Under the pieces are notes generated by a model that saw nothing but the letters and a program-made list of their open reading frames with translations, did not search any database and was not told the origin of the DNA. Below are positions 1-7,558 of a stretch of 10,171 bases of DNA, piece after piece. The translations under genes were made by a program, and so were the position numbers. Origin of the DNA: Cytophagales bacterium (lineage in GTDB: Bacteria; Bacteroidota; Bacteroidia; Cytophagales; Cytophagaceae); the NCBI GenBank assembly GCA_025360235.1, contig JANYCO010000706.1, forward strand, positions 1 through 10,171. Direction: 5' to 3'. How positions within the stretch are numbered: position 1 is the first letter of the stretch; each line of letters opens with the position of its first letter.

Positions 1-2
1 TT

Positions 3-404
3 CAGGGCTTGAACCGACAAATACGAAGGATGTGTGAGTATTTTGGATACGAGGTAGTGAAGTTGGAGCGTGTAAGAATAATGAATATAACTTTAAAAGG
101 AATTCCTTTGGGTGATTGGCGGGAGCTTACCGATCATGAAAAAGATGGGATCTACAAAGCAATAAAAGATTCGAGTCCGACTAATGAAAAATCTGTTTCA
201 AAAAAAACTCCCACTCCTGTAAGAAACAAGAATGTAAGTAGAAAACCTGAAGGTAAATCTGAATTGAAACCTTCAGGTAAAACGAAACACAACCCAGACA
301 AAAGAAAAAGAAAAAATACGGGTGCAACAAGAAACTTTGGCACTGGTGGACCTAAAAAAGATAGGCCTTCAAGTGGTGGGAAACGGGGATTTAAAAAGAG
401 GTAA
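3..404 (+). CDS. rluF: 23S rRNA pseudouridine synthase RluF, C-terminal part (5' end outside window)
   Basis: RluF-family enzymes convert a uridine of 23S rRNA (U2604 in E. coli) to pseudouridine. The reading frame is open from the window edge and 133 residues are visible. The first 45 or so, with the stretch LNRQIRRMCEYFGYEV, then LERVRIMNI and GIPLGDWRELT, match the conserved C-terminal end of the RluF/RluB catalytic domain. They closely resemble E. coli RluF as I remember it. The catalytic Asp lies upstream, outside the window. From about residue 55 the protein becomes a low-complexity tail rich in Lys, Arg, Pro, Ser and Gly, ending GGKRGFKKR. It is probably disordered and RNA-binding, as is common for Bacteroidota versions of this family. 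The TTG at 9 is not the true start, because the frame continues upstream. The next gene begins 73 bases downstream. Confidence 0.9.
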   Translation, partial: QGLNRQIRRMCEYFGYEVVKLERVRIMNITLKGIPLGDWRELTDHEKDGIYKAIKDSSPTNEKSVSKKTPTPVRNKNVSRKPEGKSELKPSGKTKHNPDKRKRKNTGATRNFGTGGPKKDRPSSGGKRGFKKR

Positions 405-477
405 ATTATATTATTAATAATGAGGAACTTATTTTTAATAATATCGTAGTATATTGTAAGAAATTAAACAGGTTATT

Positions 478-1140
478 GTGAAGTTTATCTATCTATCAGG
501 AATACTGTTGTTACTTAACGCTTTCATAGGATTAGCTGATCCTCCGAAAGAAAATGCGATTTGTACTGAAGATAAAATCTCCCAATTGTCTAAAATCATT
601 GATTCGAAAGTTCTTCAATTTGCATTGAAAGGATATTCCAACATTCAGGTCAACACTTCTGAAAAAGAAAATTTTTTAGCTATCGTTGATTTCTCAAGAT
701 CCTCTGTTGAGAAACGTTTTTACCTGATCTCTATGAAAGATACTACCCTAGTTCACTATGATTATGTATGTCATGGAAAATATTCAGGAGATCTTTATGC
801 GCATTCCTTTTCAAACGAAGAACAATCCCTGAAAACCAGCCTGGGTTTTTATAAAGTAGCTGAATCGTATTCCGGCTGTCATGGCTTGTCTATAAGACTT
901 GATGGTCTTGATCCAGGATACAACGATAAGGCAAGAACCAGGGCTATTGTAATGCATGCAGCTGCTTATGCAGAACCAATGGTGATTAAAGAATTAGGCA
1001 GATTAGGTAAAAGTTTCGGATGCCCAACACTTCCGCCTGATGGATTCGCTCTTATTGCCAATCATATAAAAGAGAATGCTATTCTTTTTCATTATTATCC
1101 CGACGAGAATTATTTAAAAAAATGTATCTGGTTGCGTTAA
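478..1140 (+). CDS. Murein L,D-transpeptidase, YkuD_2-type catalytic domain, secreted
   Basis: The 220-residue product is predicted to be periplasmic and to act on peptidoglycan stem peptides, forming 3-3 cross-links or attaching or trimming peptides. Residues 1-20 form a signal peptide ending near IGLA/D. The catalytic region at about 95-208 has the pattern of the YkuD_2 family (PF13645). It has an MHAAAYAEP stretch with His160, then KSFGCPTL with Ser179, Gly181 and the presumed nucleophile Cys182. The SGCHGLSIRLDGLDPGYN segment before it is also typical. No peptidoglycan-binding domain is present. The start is GTG at 478, chosen because the signal peptide begins exactly there; no strong ribosome binding site is seen. 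The next gene, another L,D-transpeptidase, starts 17 bases after the stop, so the two are probably one operon. The family call is firm; the exact substrate is unknown. Confidence 0.88.
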   Translation: MKFIYLSGILLLLNAFIGLADPPKENAICTEDKISQLSKIIDSKVLQFALKGYSNIQVNTSEKENFLAIVDFSRSSVEKRFYLISMKDTTLVHYDYVCHGKYSGDLYAHSFSNEEQSLKTSLGFYKVAESYSGCHGLSIRLDGLDPGYNDKARTRAIVMHAAAYAEPMVIKELGRLGKSFGCPTLPPDGFALIANHIKENAILFHYYPDENYLKKCIWLR

Positions 1141-1157
1141 ATTTCAAATTGTTAAAC

Positions 1158-2906
1158 ATGAAGTTTTTTACACTGTCACTTTCCCTTTTGTTTTGTTTGT
1201 TTTTCGCTTGTCAGAAAAAAGCCGTTCCTGTTAAAAGTACTCAACACTACAAAGATTCTATTGCTGTTGTTGCAAAAAACGATTCTATAATTAAGATAAA
1301 AAGTGATTCTATCAGTAAGGTGAAAAAGGAAAAAAAGAAAATTTTTCCTGATGTAACTAAATTTTCTGCTTTTATTGAACCCCTTATTATTAAAGCTACA
1401 GCCGACAGTGTTGCGCCCCCTTTAATTTTGGAAAACGATACTATTCGATTGGATAGTCTTACGCTTAAAGTATATCAGGCTAATCAATACAAAGGGTTCT
1501 GGAACGACAGTGCAAAATGCCATCATATAATCAGAGTCTTAAATGATTCACGTTTCGATGGTCTTCTACCTACCGATTATGGGATACCATCTTTGGATAG
1601 CATGTTCAAAGTATGTTTCATGCAGAAGAAAAAAAGAAACGATACGCTGTACTGGAAACTTGAATTAGAAGTCACTAAAAATTATTTGCATTATTTACAT
1701 CATCTTCGTTTTGGGAAAACCAATCCGGAAACTATTTTTAAAGACTGGGACTATGTTAGAGATCCTCATCTTCCGCATACTTCAGAAGAGTTTTCCAAAC
1801 TCCTAACACAGCACCCGGATACACTGGTAAGCGAGTTCAGGCCACAGTACCCAATGTACAACGTTCTTCGGGCAGTACTTTTTAAAGTAGATTCTATTGG
1901 GAAAGATAAATCCTATGAATGGGATGCAATTCCTTACGTAGGCAAGGATCTGAAGGTGGGTGATACTTCATGGGTAATTGTAAAAGTGAAACATAGATTA
2001 CTTTCTGTAGGAATTGGCCATGAAGATCCTACAACTACTATTTTTAATAGTGACCTCTTGGCGGCTTTAAGTTATTTCCAACAACATGTGGGCTTAGCTC
2101 CAAGTGGAAAAATTGACAAAGCAACGCTCTTCAAATTAAATTTTACATTAGAAGAAATTAAAAATGTAGTAAGAGTAAACATGGAACGATGTCGCTGGCT
2201 TCAAAAAGGCGAACTTTCCGACTATTATATAATAGTAAACATTGCAGACTATTTTCTTCGTGTATACAAAAATGACAAAGAAGTTTATAAGACCAAAGTC
2301 GTGGTTGGAGCCACCAATAAAGAAACTCCAACTTTTCATTCTAAAATGACGGTTATTGAATTTAATCCACACTGGACTGTACCGATTTCTATTTCAGCAA
2401 ATGAAATCCTTCCAAAATTAAAAACGGATTCCACTTACCTTTCCAGAAATAATATGGAATTGATGAAAGGTGATTCAGCAGTGCACATCACCGATTTCTC
2501 TAAATATTCTAAAAATTATTTTCCATTTGTGATTCGTCAGAAGCCTGGAGAAGATAATTCATTGGGAAGGGTAAAATTTATTTTTCCAAATCCTTATTCT
2601 GTCTATTTTCATGATACTCCTTCGAAGTCTCTTTTTGAAAAAGATATAAGAGCGTTTAGTCATGGATGTGTAAGAGTTCACAAGCCATTGGATCTTGCGG
2701 CCTTTCTGCTTGCAGATCAAAAGATGAGCCCGAAAGATATTGATAAAATTATTGATGGAGGGGAAAATACAGTGATCGGTTTAAAAGCGAGGATTCCGGT
2801 TTTAATAACTTATTGGACTTGTTTTACGGATGCAAACAATCAGGTATTTTTCTTTAAGGATATTTATGGAAGGGATAAACTTATTCTTAAAGAATTGAAT
2901 AAGTAA
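1158..2906 (+). CDS. L,D-transpeptidase, YcbB/LdtD-like, predicted lipoprotein
   Basis: The 582-residue enzyme should catalyse 3-3 (mDap-mDap) cross-linking of peptidoglycan. The start chosen is the ATG at 1158, not the in-frame ATG at 1122. From 1158 the product begins with a lipoprotein signal peptide (MKFFTLSLSLLFCLFFAC) with lipid-bearing Cys18; the longer frame would add 12 unlikely residues and overlap the previous gene. A charged Lys/Asp/Ser linker (about 20-65) is followed by a YcbB-type scaffold region, a peptidoglycan-binding-like segment at about 275-330 (LAALSYFQQHVGLAPSGKIDKATL) and the YkuD catalytic domain at about 355-545. HDTPSKSLF (His485) and RAFSHGCVRVH (His502, Cys504) carry the active site, and FNPHWTVPISI is a YcbB-group signature. 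E. coli YcbB (LdtD) is similar in size but held by a membrane helix. The +2 to +5 residues (QKKA) lack the acidic surface-export signal, which suggests a periplasm-facing lipoprotein. Confidence 0.9.
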   Translation: MKFFTLSLSLLFCLFFACQKKAVPVKSTQHYKDSIAVVAKNDSIIKIKSDSISKVKKEKKKIFPDVTKFSAFIEPLIIKATADSVAPPLILENDTIRLDSLTLKVYQANQYKGFWNDSAKCHHIIRVLNDSRFDGLLPTDYGIPSLDSMFKVCFMQKKKRNDTLYWKLELEVTKNYLHYLHHLRFGKTNPETIFKDWDYVRDPHLPHTSEEFSKLLTQHPDTLVSEFRPQYPMYNVLRAVLFKVDSIGKDKSYEWDAIPYVGKDLKVGDTSWVIVKVKHRLLSVGIGHEDPTTTIFNSDLLAALSYFQQHVGLAPSGKIDKATLFKLNFTLEEIKNVVRVNMERCRWLQKGELSDYYIIVNIADYFLRVYKNDKEVYKTKVVVGATNKETPTFHSKMTVIEFNPHWTVPISISANEILPKLKTDSTYLSRNNMELMKGDSAVHITDFSKYSKNYFPFVIRQKPGEDNSLGRVKFIFPNPYSVYFHDTPSKSLFEKDIRAFSHGCVRVHKPLDLAAFLLADQKMSPKDIDKIIDGGENTVIGLKARIPVLITYWTCFTDANNQVFFFKDIYGRDKLILKELNK

Positions 2907-2931
2907 TTTCTAATTGATTGTTGAATAGAAT

Positions 2932-4026
2932 TTAGATTCCAATATACCGTGTCAATGTCTTTTCCCAGGTTTTGCTAAGGATTTTTGGAGCCTTCATTCG
3001 GAAGCCAAGATCGAGGCATACCGTACCAAAAGTGGTTTGTATTCTGGCGCCTTTCACGCTTACTACATTATTTTCTCCGCCTGCTCTCAGACCAACATAA
3101 AAATGTTTTGAACTGTAACCAAGTCCAGCCCCACCTTCTAAGAAGTAATTAGAGTTGTACCTCCAAACACTCATTTTGTTAGCGTCATCAGTATAACGAT
3201 AAAGTACGTTATTATGCATTACAAATAAATTCAGTGAAAAATACATTCGTTTAAAAAAAACCAGATTCATACCAATACCAGGACCAGTCTTAAAAACAAT
3301 GGCATCAATAGCTTTCACGTTTCCAAAGTCGGCAAAAGCAACTCGTTGACTTGAAGAAATAAAAGAAGAATCAGAAGAGAGTCTTAAATAACTTAGATCC
3401 GTTTTTAACAAAAAACCGAATCGTGTTTTCACCTGACGGTCACAATAGGTAATGGGTGCCGAGAAGGAATATCTTTTCCATGAAAAATTCCAGATTCCTG
3501 TGGCAGAATAACTTTTTACTGCCATATCAGGTCTGATATTAAACGGTGTTGAATCGGGGAGAGATTTATTAAAATTGGTAGTACTGGCATCATAGAAACC
3601 CTGGTACCTCCTGTAATCCAACGAAAGTGTAAGTGCTTTTTTACGGATCTTTAAACCAAGTACAGCATAACTTGATTTTCCTAAACTGTCTATAGAATTA
3701 GGATTTACAGGGAGTTTGAATCCATAGGAAAAGCCTAACACTTTGTAGCCAACGTTAAAACCAAAAGTGCTGGTCAAATTACCTTTAAAGTCAGAATTGT
3801 ATTTCCCAAGCTTCGAATCAGTAGTAGTTATTCGTTCTTGTAAGGTTGGAGCAGAAGTATAAACTCCAAACATAAATTGTTCCGAATAATCCTTGATGTA
3901 TAAGCTATCTTTACAGGTTCTGTTTTTATTATCCTGGTTAATAGAGATGCTTTTACCTTGCGAAAAAGCAAGACAGGAATTCATGAATAAAAAAAGTGAT
4001 GCAACTATTCTGATAAGGTTAAGCAT
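2932..4026 (-). CDS. DUF4421 family outer-membrane protein
   Basis: This 364-residue protein has a signal peptide at 1-22 (hydrophobic core ASLFLFMNSCLA, cut near FSQG). The mature part resembles DUF4421 proteins (PF14391) of Bacteroidota: YIKDYSEQFMFGVYTSAP near residue 43, GFNVGYKVLGFSYGFKLP near 89, and YRRYQGFYDA near 138. It is rich in alternating aromatic and polar residues with many predicted beta strands, which fits an outer-membrane beta-barrel. The final residues TRYIGI do not end in Phe as many barrels do. Its role is not known and no substrate can be proposed. It lies 71 bases downstream of copA on the same strand, so read-through is possible, though no functional link is evident. 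It converges on the L,D-transpeptidase gene, leaving only 25 bases between the stops, and I see no clear terminator there. The DUF assignment is from memory of the motif pattern. Confidence 0.75.
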   Translation of the reverse strand: MLNLIRIVASLFLFMNSCLAFSQGKSISINQDNKNRTCKDSLYIKDYSEQFMFGVYTSAPTLQERITTTDSKLGKYNSDFKGNLTSTFGFNVGYKVLGFSYGFKLPVNPNSIDSLGKSSYAVLGLKIRKKALTLSLDYRRYQGFYDASTTNFNKSLPDSTPFNIRPDMAVKSYSATGIWNFSWKRYSFSAPITYCDRQVKTRFGFLLKTDLSYLRLSSDSSFISSSQRVAFADFGNVKAIDAIVFKTGPGIGMNLVFFKRMYFSLNLFVMHNNVLYRYTDDANKMSVWRYNSNYFLEGGAGLGYSSKHFYVGLRAGGENNVVSVKGARIQTTFGTVCLDLGFRMKAPKILSKTWEKTLTRYIGI

Positions 4027-4097
4027 TGTGCAAAATATTAAAAACCTATCTAGTTTCCAAAAATCTTTTGAGTCGGTAGAAAAGTAAAAAAGGGAGA

Positions 4098-6332
4098 TTA
4101 TTTAGACCATTTCAATCTCAAACTATTCAATACAACCGAAACAGAGCTCATGGCCATGGCAGCACCTGCTATCATTGGGTCAAGCATAAAACCATTGAAT
4201 GAATAAAGGAGCCCTGCAGCAATAGGTATTCCAATTATATTATAAATAAACGCCCAGAATAAATTTTCACGAATGGTGTTGATAGTGGCTTTGGAAAGTT
4301 TTAAGGCTTCAGTTATCGTTTGTAAATCAGAATTCATCAAAGTGATTTGAGCCACTTCCATAGCAATGTCTGTACCTTTACCCATTGCAATGCTCACATC
4401 CGCCTGAGCAAGTGCCTCACTATCGTTTATACCATCTCCAACCATTGCCACTATTTTACCACTTGCCTGAAGCGCTTTTATAAAGGCCGCCTTTTCGGTT
4501 GGCAATACTTCTGCTTTGAAATTTTTAATGCCTGTTTTATTGGCAACGGTTTTAGCGGTTTCCTGATTGTCTCCTGTGAGCATGTATACTTCTATGCCCC
4601 TCTTCTGAAGATCAGCAATTGCCTGAATAGAGCTTTCTTTAAGAGCATCTGCAATAGCGAGCAAGGCTAATAATTTCTTACTATCAGAAAAATAAATAAC
4701 GGTGTTGGCTTCTTTTTTTAGGCTATCAGAAATCTGTTGGTAGTGTTCGGGAATAACTATAGAATGATCTTTCATGAGGAGATCATTTCCGGAAAAATAA
4801 CGATTGTTCAAATAATCTGCTTGAATACCTTTGCCAGTAATGCTTTCAAAACTTAATCCATCAATAGGAAGTAAGTTTTTACTTAAATAACTTACTACGG
4901 CTTCCGCTAATGGATGTTCTGATTTTTGTTCCATCGTTAGCAATAACCGACTTAAAAATACTTTATCCAGCGAATCGTCTGCCCACGTAAAATTTACTAC
5001 TTCAGGCTTTCCTTTAGTAATAGTACCTGTCTTGTCTAGTACCAAAGCGTTTACATGGTAGGCTTTTTCAAGGCTTAGCGCATCTTTGATCAGGATTCCT
5101 TTTTCAGCTCCTTTTCCTATCCCAACCATAAGTGCAGTTGGTGTAGCCAAACCTAGTGCACAGGGACAAGCAATCACTAAAACAGTAATGGCAGAAATAA
5201 GTCCATTTGTAAAAAAATTTTCTCCTCCAAAAACAATCCAAATAATCAAAGTAAGAACAGAAATTCCCATAACTATTGGTACGAATATTCCTGCTATTTT
5301 ATCTACGAATTTTTGTACTGGAGCTTTACTACTTTGAGCCTCCTGAACAGTTTTTATGATTTGGGCAAGAAGTGTTTCACTTCCCAGTTTTTCTGCTTTA
5401 ATAGTAAGACTGCCTTTTTGATTGATGGTGCCTGTATATACTTTTGACCCTTCTTTTTTTTCCACGGCAAGTGCTTCTCCACTGATCATGCTTTCATCCA
5501 GATAAGATTTACCAAACATAACTAGTCCATCCACAGGTATTTTTTCTCCTGGTCGGATCATGATCAAATCCCCTTTTTGTACCTCTTCTATTTTTACTTC
5601 TTCTTCTTTATTGTTGCGGATTACTTTAACTGTTTTTGGTTGTAAACCCATTAGTTTTTTTATAGCACCTGAAGTTTTTGATTTTGCTCTTTCTTCTAAT
5701 AATTTTCCTAATAAAATAAATGTTATAACAACTGCCGCACTTTCAAAGTATACGTTTGGATGAGTTCCTGTTTTCATTAACACTTCAGGAAATAAAGTAT
5801 TGAAACTACTGTATAGAAAAGCGATTCCGGTACTTATCGCCACTAAGGTATCCATGTTGACTTGTCGGTGTTTTGCTTGTTTCCAGGCATTGATAAAGAA
5901 ACTCCTTCCAAACCAAAAAACTACAGGAGCCGTGATGATCATTAAAAATAAGTTTCCATACATAAATTTATGATGGAAAAACATACTAATGATCACCACG
6001 GGAAGTGTAAAAGTGAACGCCAATAGCGTTTTATTTTTTAATGTTGTTAATTCTTTTTTTTTATAAACTTCCACTTCTGCATCCACATCGGAATGATTTT
6101 GTGGAAAAATAATATCATACCCTATTGATTGCAATGCTTTTTTAAATTCATTTATATTGGTCAATTCAGATTGGTATTCTATTAAAGCGGATGAGTTGAC
6201 AAAATTGACAGAGGCATTAATTACTCCTTTCTGAGTCTTTAGTATAGATTCTGAACTAATAGCGCAGGAAGCGCAACTTAGCCCAGTAATAGGGAAACTT
6301 GCCTTTATAATAGTACTTTTTTTATCCGCCAT
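4098..6332 (-). CDS. copA: Copper-translocating P1B-type ATPase
   Basis: This 744-residue inner-membrane pump exports Cu(I) using ATP. One N-terminal metal-binding domain (about 10-75) contains GLSCASC with Cys20 and Cys23. About eight membrane helices are visible: four at 103-212, two at 345-400 and two at 688-735. The other P-type ATPase elements are in order: the actuator motif SGEA at 284-287 (SGE in place of TGE, common in this family), the transport-site CPC at 389-391, DKTGT with phosphorylated Asp433, the HP pair at 473-474, TGDN at 586-589 and GDGIND at 632-637. Tyr697-Asn698 in helix 7 and Met726-x-x-Ser-Ser in helix 8 complete the Cu(I) signature, which separates it from Zn/Cd pumps. 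The length is normal for single-HMA CopA. No copper regulator or chaperone gene is in the window. A purine-rich AGGAAG lies 11 bases upstream of the ATG. Confidence 0.96.
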   Translation of the reverse strand: MADKKSTIIKASFPITGLSCASCAISSESILKTQKGVINASVNFVNSSALIEYQSELTNINEFKKALQSIGYDIIFPQNHSDVDAEVEVYKKKELTTLKNKTLLAFTFTLPVVIISMFFHHKFMYGNLFLMIITAPVVFWFGRSFFINAWKQAKHRQVNMDTLVAISTGIAFLYSSFNTLFPEVLMKTGTHPNVYFESAAVVITFILLGKLLEERAKSKTSGAIKKLMGLQPKTVKVIRNNKEEEVKIEEVQKGDLIMIRPGEKIPVDGLVMFGKSYLDESMISGEALAVEKKEGSKVYTGTINQKGSLTIKAEKLGSETLLAQIIKTVQEAQSSKAPVQKFVDKIAGIFVPIVMGISVLTLIIWIVFGGENFFTNGLISAITVLVIACPCALGLATPTALMVGIGKGAEKGILIKDALSLEKAYHVNALVLDKTGTITKGKPEVVNFTWADDSLDKVFLSRLLLTMEQKSEHPLAEAVVSYLSKNLLPIDGLSFESITGKGIQADYLNNRYFSGNDLLMKDHSIVIPEHYQQISDSLKKEANTVIYFSDSKKLLALLAIADALKESSIQAIADLQKRGIEVYMLTGDNQETAKTVANKTGIKNFKAEVLPTEKAAFIKALQASGKIVAMVGDGINDSEALAQADVSIAMGKGTDIAMEVAQITLMNSDLQTITEALKLSKATINTIRENLFWAFIYNIIGIPIAAGLLYSFNGFMLDPMIAGAAMAMSSVSVVLNSLRLKWSK

Positions 6333-6343
6333 ATATTTTTTAT

Positions 6344-6349
6344 CTTCCT
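6344..6349 (-). promoter_or_regulatory. Possible ribosome binding site of copA
   Basis: AGGAAG on the minus strand lies 11 bases before the copA ATG at 6332. It is the only purine-rich stretch between the ATG and the candidate promoter at 6368-6375. Ribosome binding sites are often weak in Bacteroidota, so this is supportive rather than decisive. Confidence 0.4.
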
Positions 6350-6367
6350 AAGCTTGTTTTAGTTGAA

Positions 6368-6375
6368 CAAATTTA
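6368..6375 (-). promoter_or_regulatory. Candidate -7 promoter element for copA
   Basis: TAAATTTG on the minus strand fits the Bacteroidota -7 consensus TAnnTTTG exactly. It would place the transcription start near 6361, about 30 bases before the copA ATG. A TTG that could serve as the -33 element (minus strand, 6404-6402) lies 26 bases away, longer than usual. The same octamer occurs again at 6422-6429. The region is AT-rich, so chance matches are likely. Confidence 0.4.
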
Positions 6376-6421
6376 TGTTTATTGTCATTCTTTATGTTAC
6401 ACAATTAGAAATAAAAGTTAT

Positions 6422-6429
6422 CAAATTTA
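6422..6429 (-). promoter_or_regulatory. Second candidate -7 element for copA (same octamer)
   Basis: A second TAAATTTG on the minus strand, identical to the one at 6368-6375, also fits TAnnTTTG. Used as a promoter it would give a 5' leader of about 85 bases. No good -33 element is seen at the expected spacing. It could be an alternative promoter or simply AT-rich coincidence. Confidence 0.25.
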
Positions 6430-6441
6430 GCTTTGTTTTAT

Positions 6442-6449
6442 TATATTTG
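6442..6449 (+). promoter_or_regulatory. Candidate -7 promoter element for the 6512 lipoprotein gene
   Basis: TATATTTG on the plus strand matches the Bacteroidota -7 consensus TAnnTTTG, 62 bases upstream of the ATG at 6512. Transcription would begin near 6456, inside the inverted repeat at 6452-6465. No convincing -33 TTTG is present at 17-23 bases, so the call rests on the -7 match and position. Confidence 0.4.
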
Positions 6450-6451
6450 GC

Positions 6452-6465
6452 ATGATATTTATCAT
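6452..6465. promoter_or_regulatory. Inverted repeat ATGATA-tt-TATCAT, possible operator
   Basis: A perfect six-base inverted repeat with a two-base spacer lies immediately downstream of the candidate -7 element at 6442-6449 and would cover the start of transcription. That is a typical place for a repressor site. It is short and AT-rich, so it may be accidental. No regulator gene is in the window to pair with it. Confidence 0.3.
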
Positions 6466-6511
6466 ATTTAAGACATTAGTTTACTATTGTAAATAAACCC
6501 TTATTTGATCT

Positions 6512-7495
6512 ATGAAAAAGTTAAGCATCTTTATTATTGGAGTAATATTTATTGCTCTTACTGTTGTAACAACGAGTTGTAAAAAGGACAAGCAAAACGT
6601 TAAAACAACAACAAAACCAAGTGACCAGCAAGGTTCTTCTGCAGCGGATGGAGCTATGGATGACGTTAGTGATTTTGTCAACAATAAGATCGGTGGTGGT
6701 TCTACTCATAGATCTTCTGCTTATAATCTTCCATGTGGAGTTGTTTATATCGATTCCTCAACAAACAATGCATCCGGCAATAAAATTTATAAAATGCATT
6801 ATGGTTCTCAGACTCCTTGCGGGTATGTGATGAAAAGTGGTATAGTAACTTTTGATATTGTGACTGGAACAGCTTTCAATGCTGCCGGAACGGTATATAA
6901 AATTACTTATAAGAATTATGTTGTTGAATCCTTAGCCAATGGTGAAACTGTTGAAGTGAATGGATACATCACTATAGAGAACGTTAATGGTGGATATATA
7001 TGGCAAGCTGTAGTTCCTCCAACTACTACTATTGTTTATCGAGTTAGGGGTAATTTTGCAGTTACTTATAAAGATGGTACAGTTCGTAACAAAAGTTATT
7101 TCCAATTGCGTACTTACGCTTCTGCTAACAGTTGGGCAGGTTTATCACTTTCAGTTGATGGCGATACAGTAGATGCAAATTTAAATAAGATTTATGAAAT
7201 AGGAAAAACCTATGATGGTAACTATAGTTATCAAACAGAAGCAATAAATCCTTTTGTTTGGTCCAATTGTGGTACTACCTATGCTGGTCCTTATGTTCTG
7301 AAAACAGCCCATGCAAGAATGAATATTACCATTCCAGCTATAAGCCCTACATATATTGATGTTCAGGGTGGCTATTACTGGAATTATAACAATGCATCTG
7401 CAACACCTTCGTTGGTTAACGATTGCACTACAAATGCCTATAAAATTACAACAGTGATCGGTACTACAACTACTAGTCAGTATCAGCTGTATTAG
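6512..7495 (+). CDS. Lipoprotein of unknown function, four conserved-looking cysteines
   Basis: I do not recognise a family for this 327-residue protein. Residues 1-23 form a lipoprotein signal peptide with core IFIIGVIFIALTVV and lipobox TTSC (Cys23). A polar, probably flexible linker of Lys, Thr, Ser, Gln and Asp runs to about residue 68. The rest looks beta-rich, with many short strands and Gly/Asn/Thr turns. It contains four further cysteines (75, 103, 253, 305) that could form two disulfides in the periplasm or at the surface; VWSNCG near 249 is the most distinctive motif. The residues after the lipid Cys (KKDKQ) carry one Asp and several Lys, so surface export is uncertain. The ATG at 6512 is fixed by the signal peptide. 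The gene stands alone between a divergent promoter region and a strong terminator, so it is probably transcribed by itself. Confidence 0.85.
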   Translation: MKKLSIFIIGVIFIALTVVTTSCKKDKQNVKTTTKPSDQQGSSAADGAMDDVSDFVNNKIGGGSTHRSSAYNLPCGVVYIDSSTNNASGNKIYKMHYGSQTPCGYVMKSGIVTFDIVTGTAFNAAGTVYKITYKNYVVESLANGETVEVNGYITIENVNGGYIWQAVVPPTTTIVYRVRGNFAVTYKDGTVRNKSYFQLRTYASANSWAGLSLSVDGDTVDANLNKIYEIGKTYDGNYSYQTEAINPFVWSNCGTTYAGPYVLKTAHARMNITIPAISPTYIDVQGGYYWNYNNASATPSLVNDCTTNAYKITTVIGTTTTSQYQLY

Positions 7496-7521
7496 ATAAT
7501 TGAAGCTAATAAACAGGTTAG

Positions 7522-7555
7522 GGAGGAGAAGCGCAGTAACGCTTCTCTTCTTTTT
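7522..7555 (+). terminator. Intrinsic terminator after the lipoprotein gene
   Basis: GAGAAGCG (7526-7533) pairs perfectly with CGCTTCTC (7540-7547) around a six-base CAGTAA loop. Four more pairs (two of them G-T) extend the stem to twelve. A run of five T follows at 7551-7555. The ATG of the next gene is at 7559, so the terminator fills nearly the whole gap and may also act as an attenuator for that gene. The left arm includes GGAGGAG, a Shine-Dalgarno-like run that would be locked in the stem. Confidence 0.85.
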
Positions 7556-7558
7556 ATT

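Noticed and set aside
410..421. Perfect palindrome ATTATTAATAAT after rluF
   Set aside because: It contains no G or C, has no T-run in a terminator arrangement, and is expected by chance in such AT-rich DNA.
422..477. Possible promoter for the L,D-transpeptidase operon (TATATTG-like stretch near 449)
   Set aside because: It does not fit TAnnTTTG and has no -33 partner, so a specific call is not supported.
1122..1157. In-frame upstream ATG extending the large L,D-transpeptidase by 12 residues
   Set aside because: It overlaps the previous gene and would bury the lipoprotein signal peptide that starts exactly at 1158.
3893..4087. Plus-strand 64-codon reading frame
   Set aside because: It lies mostly opposite the N-terminus of the DUF4421 gene, has no recognisable motif, and looks like a chance frame.
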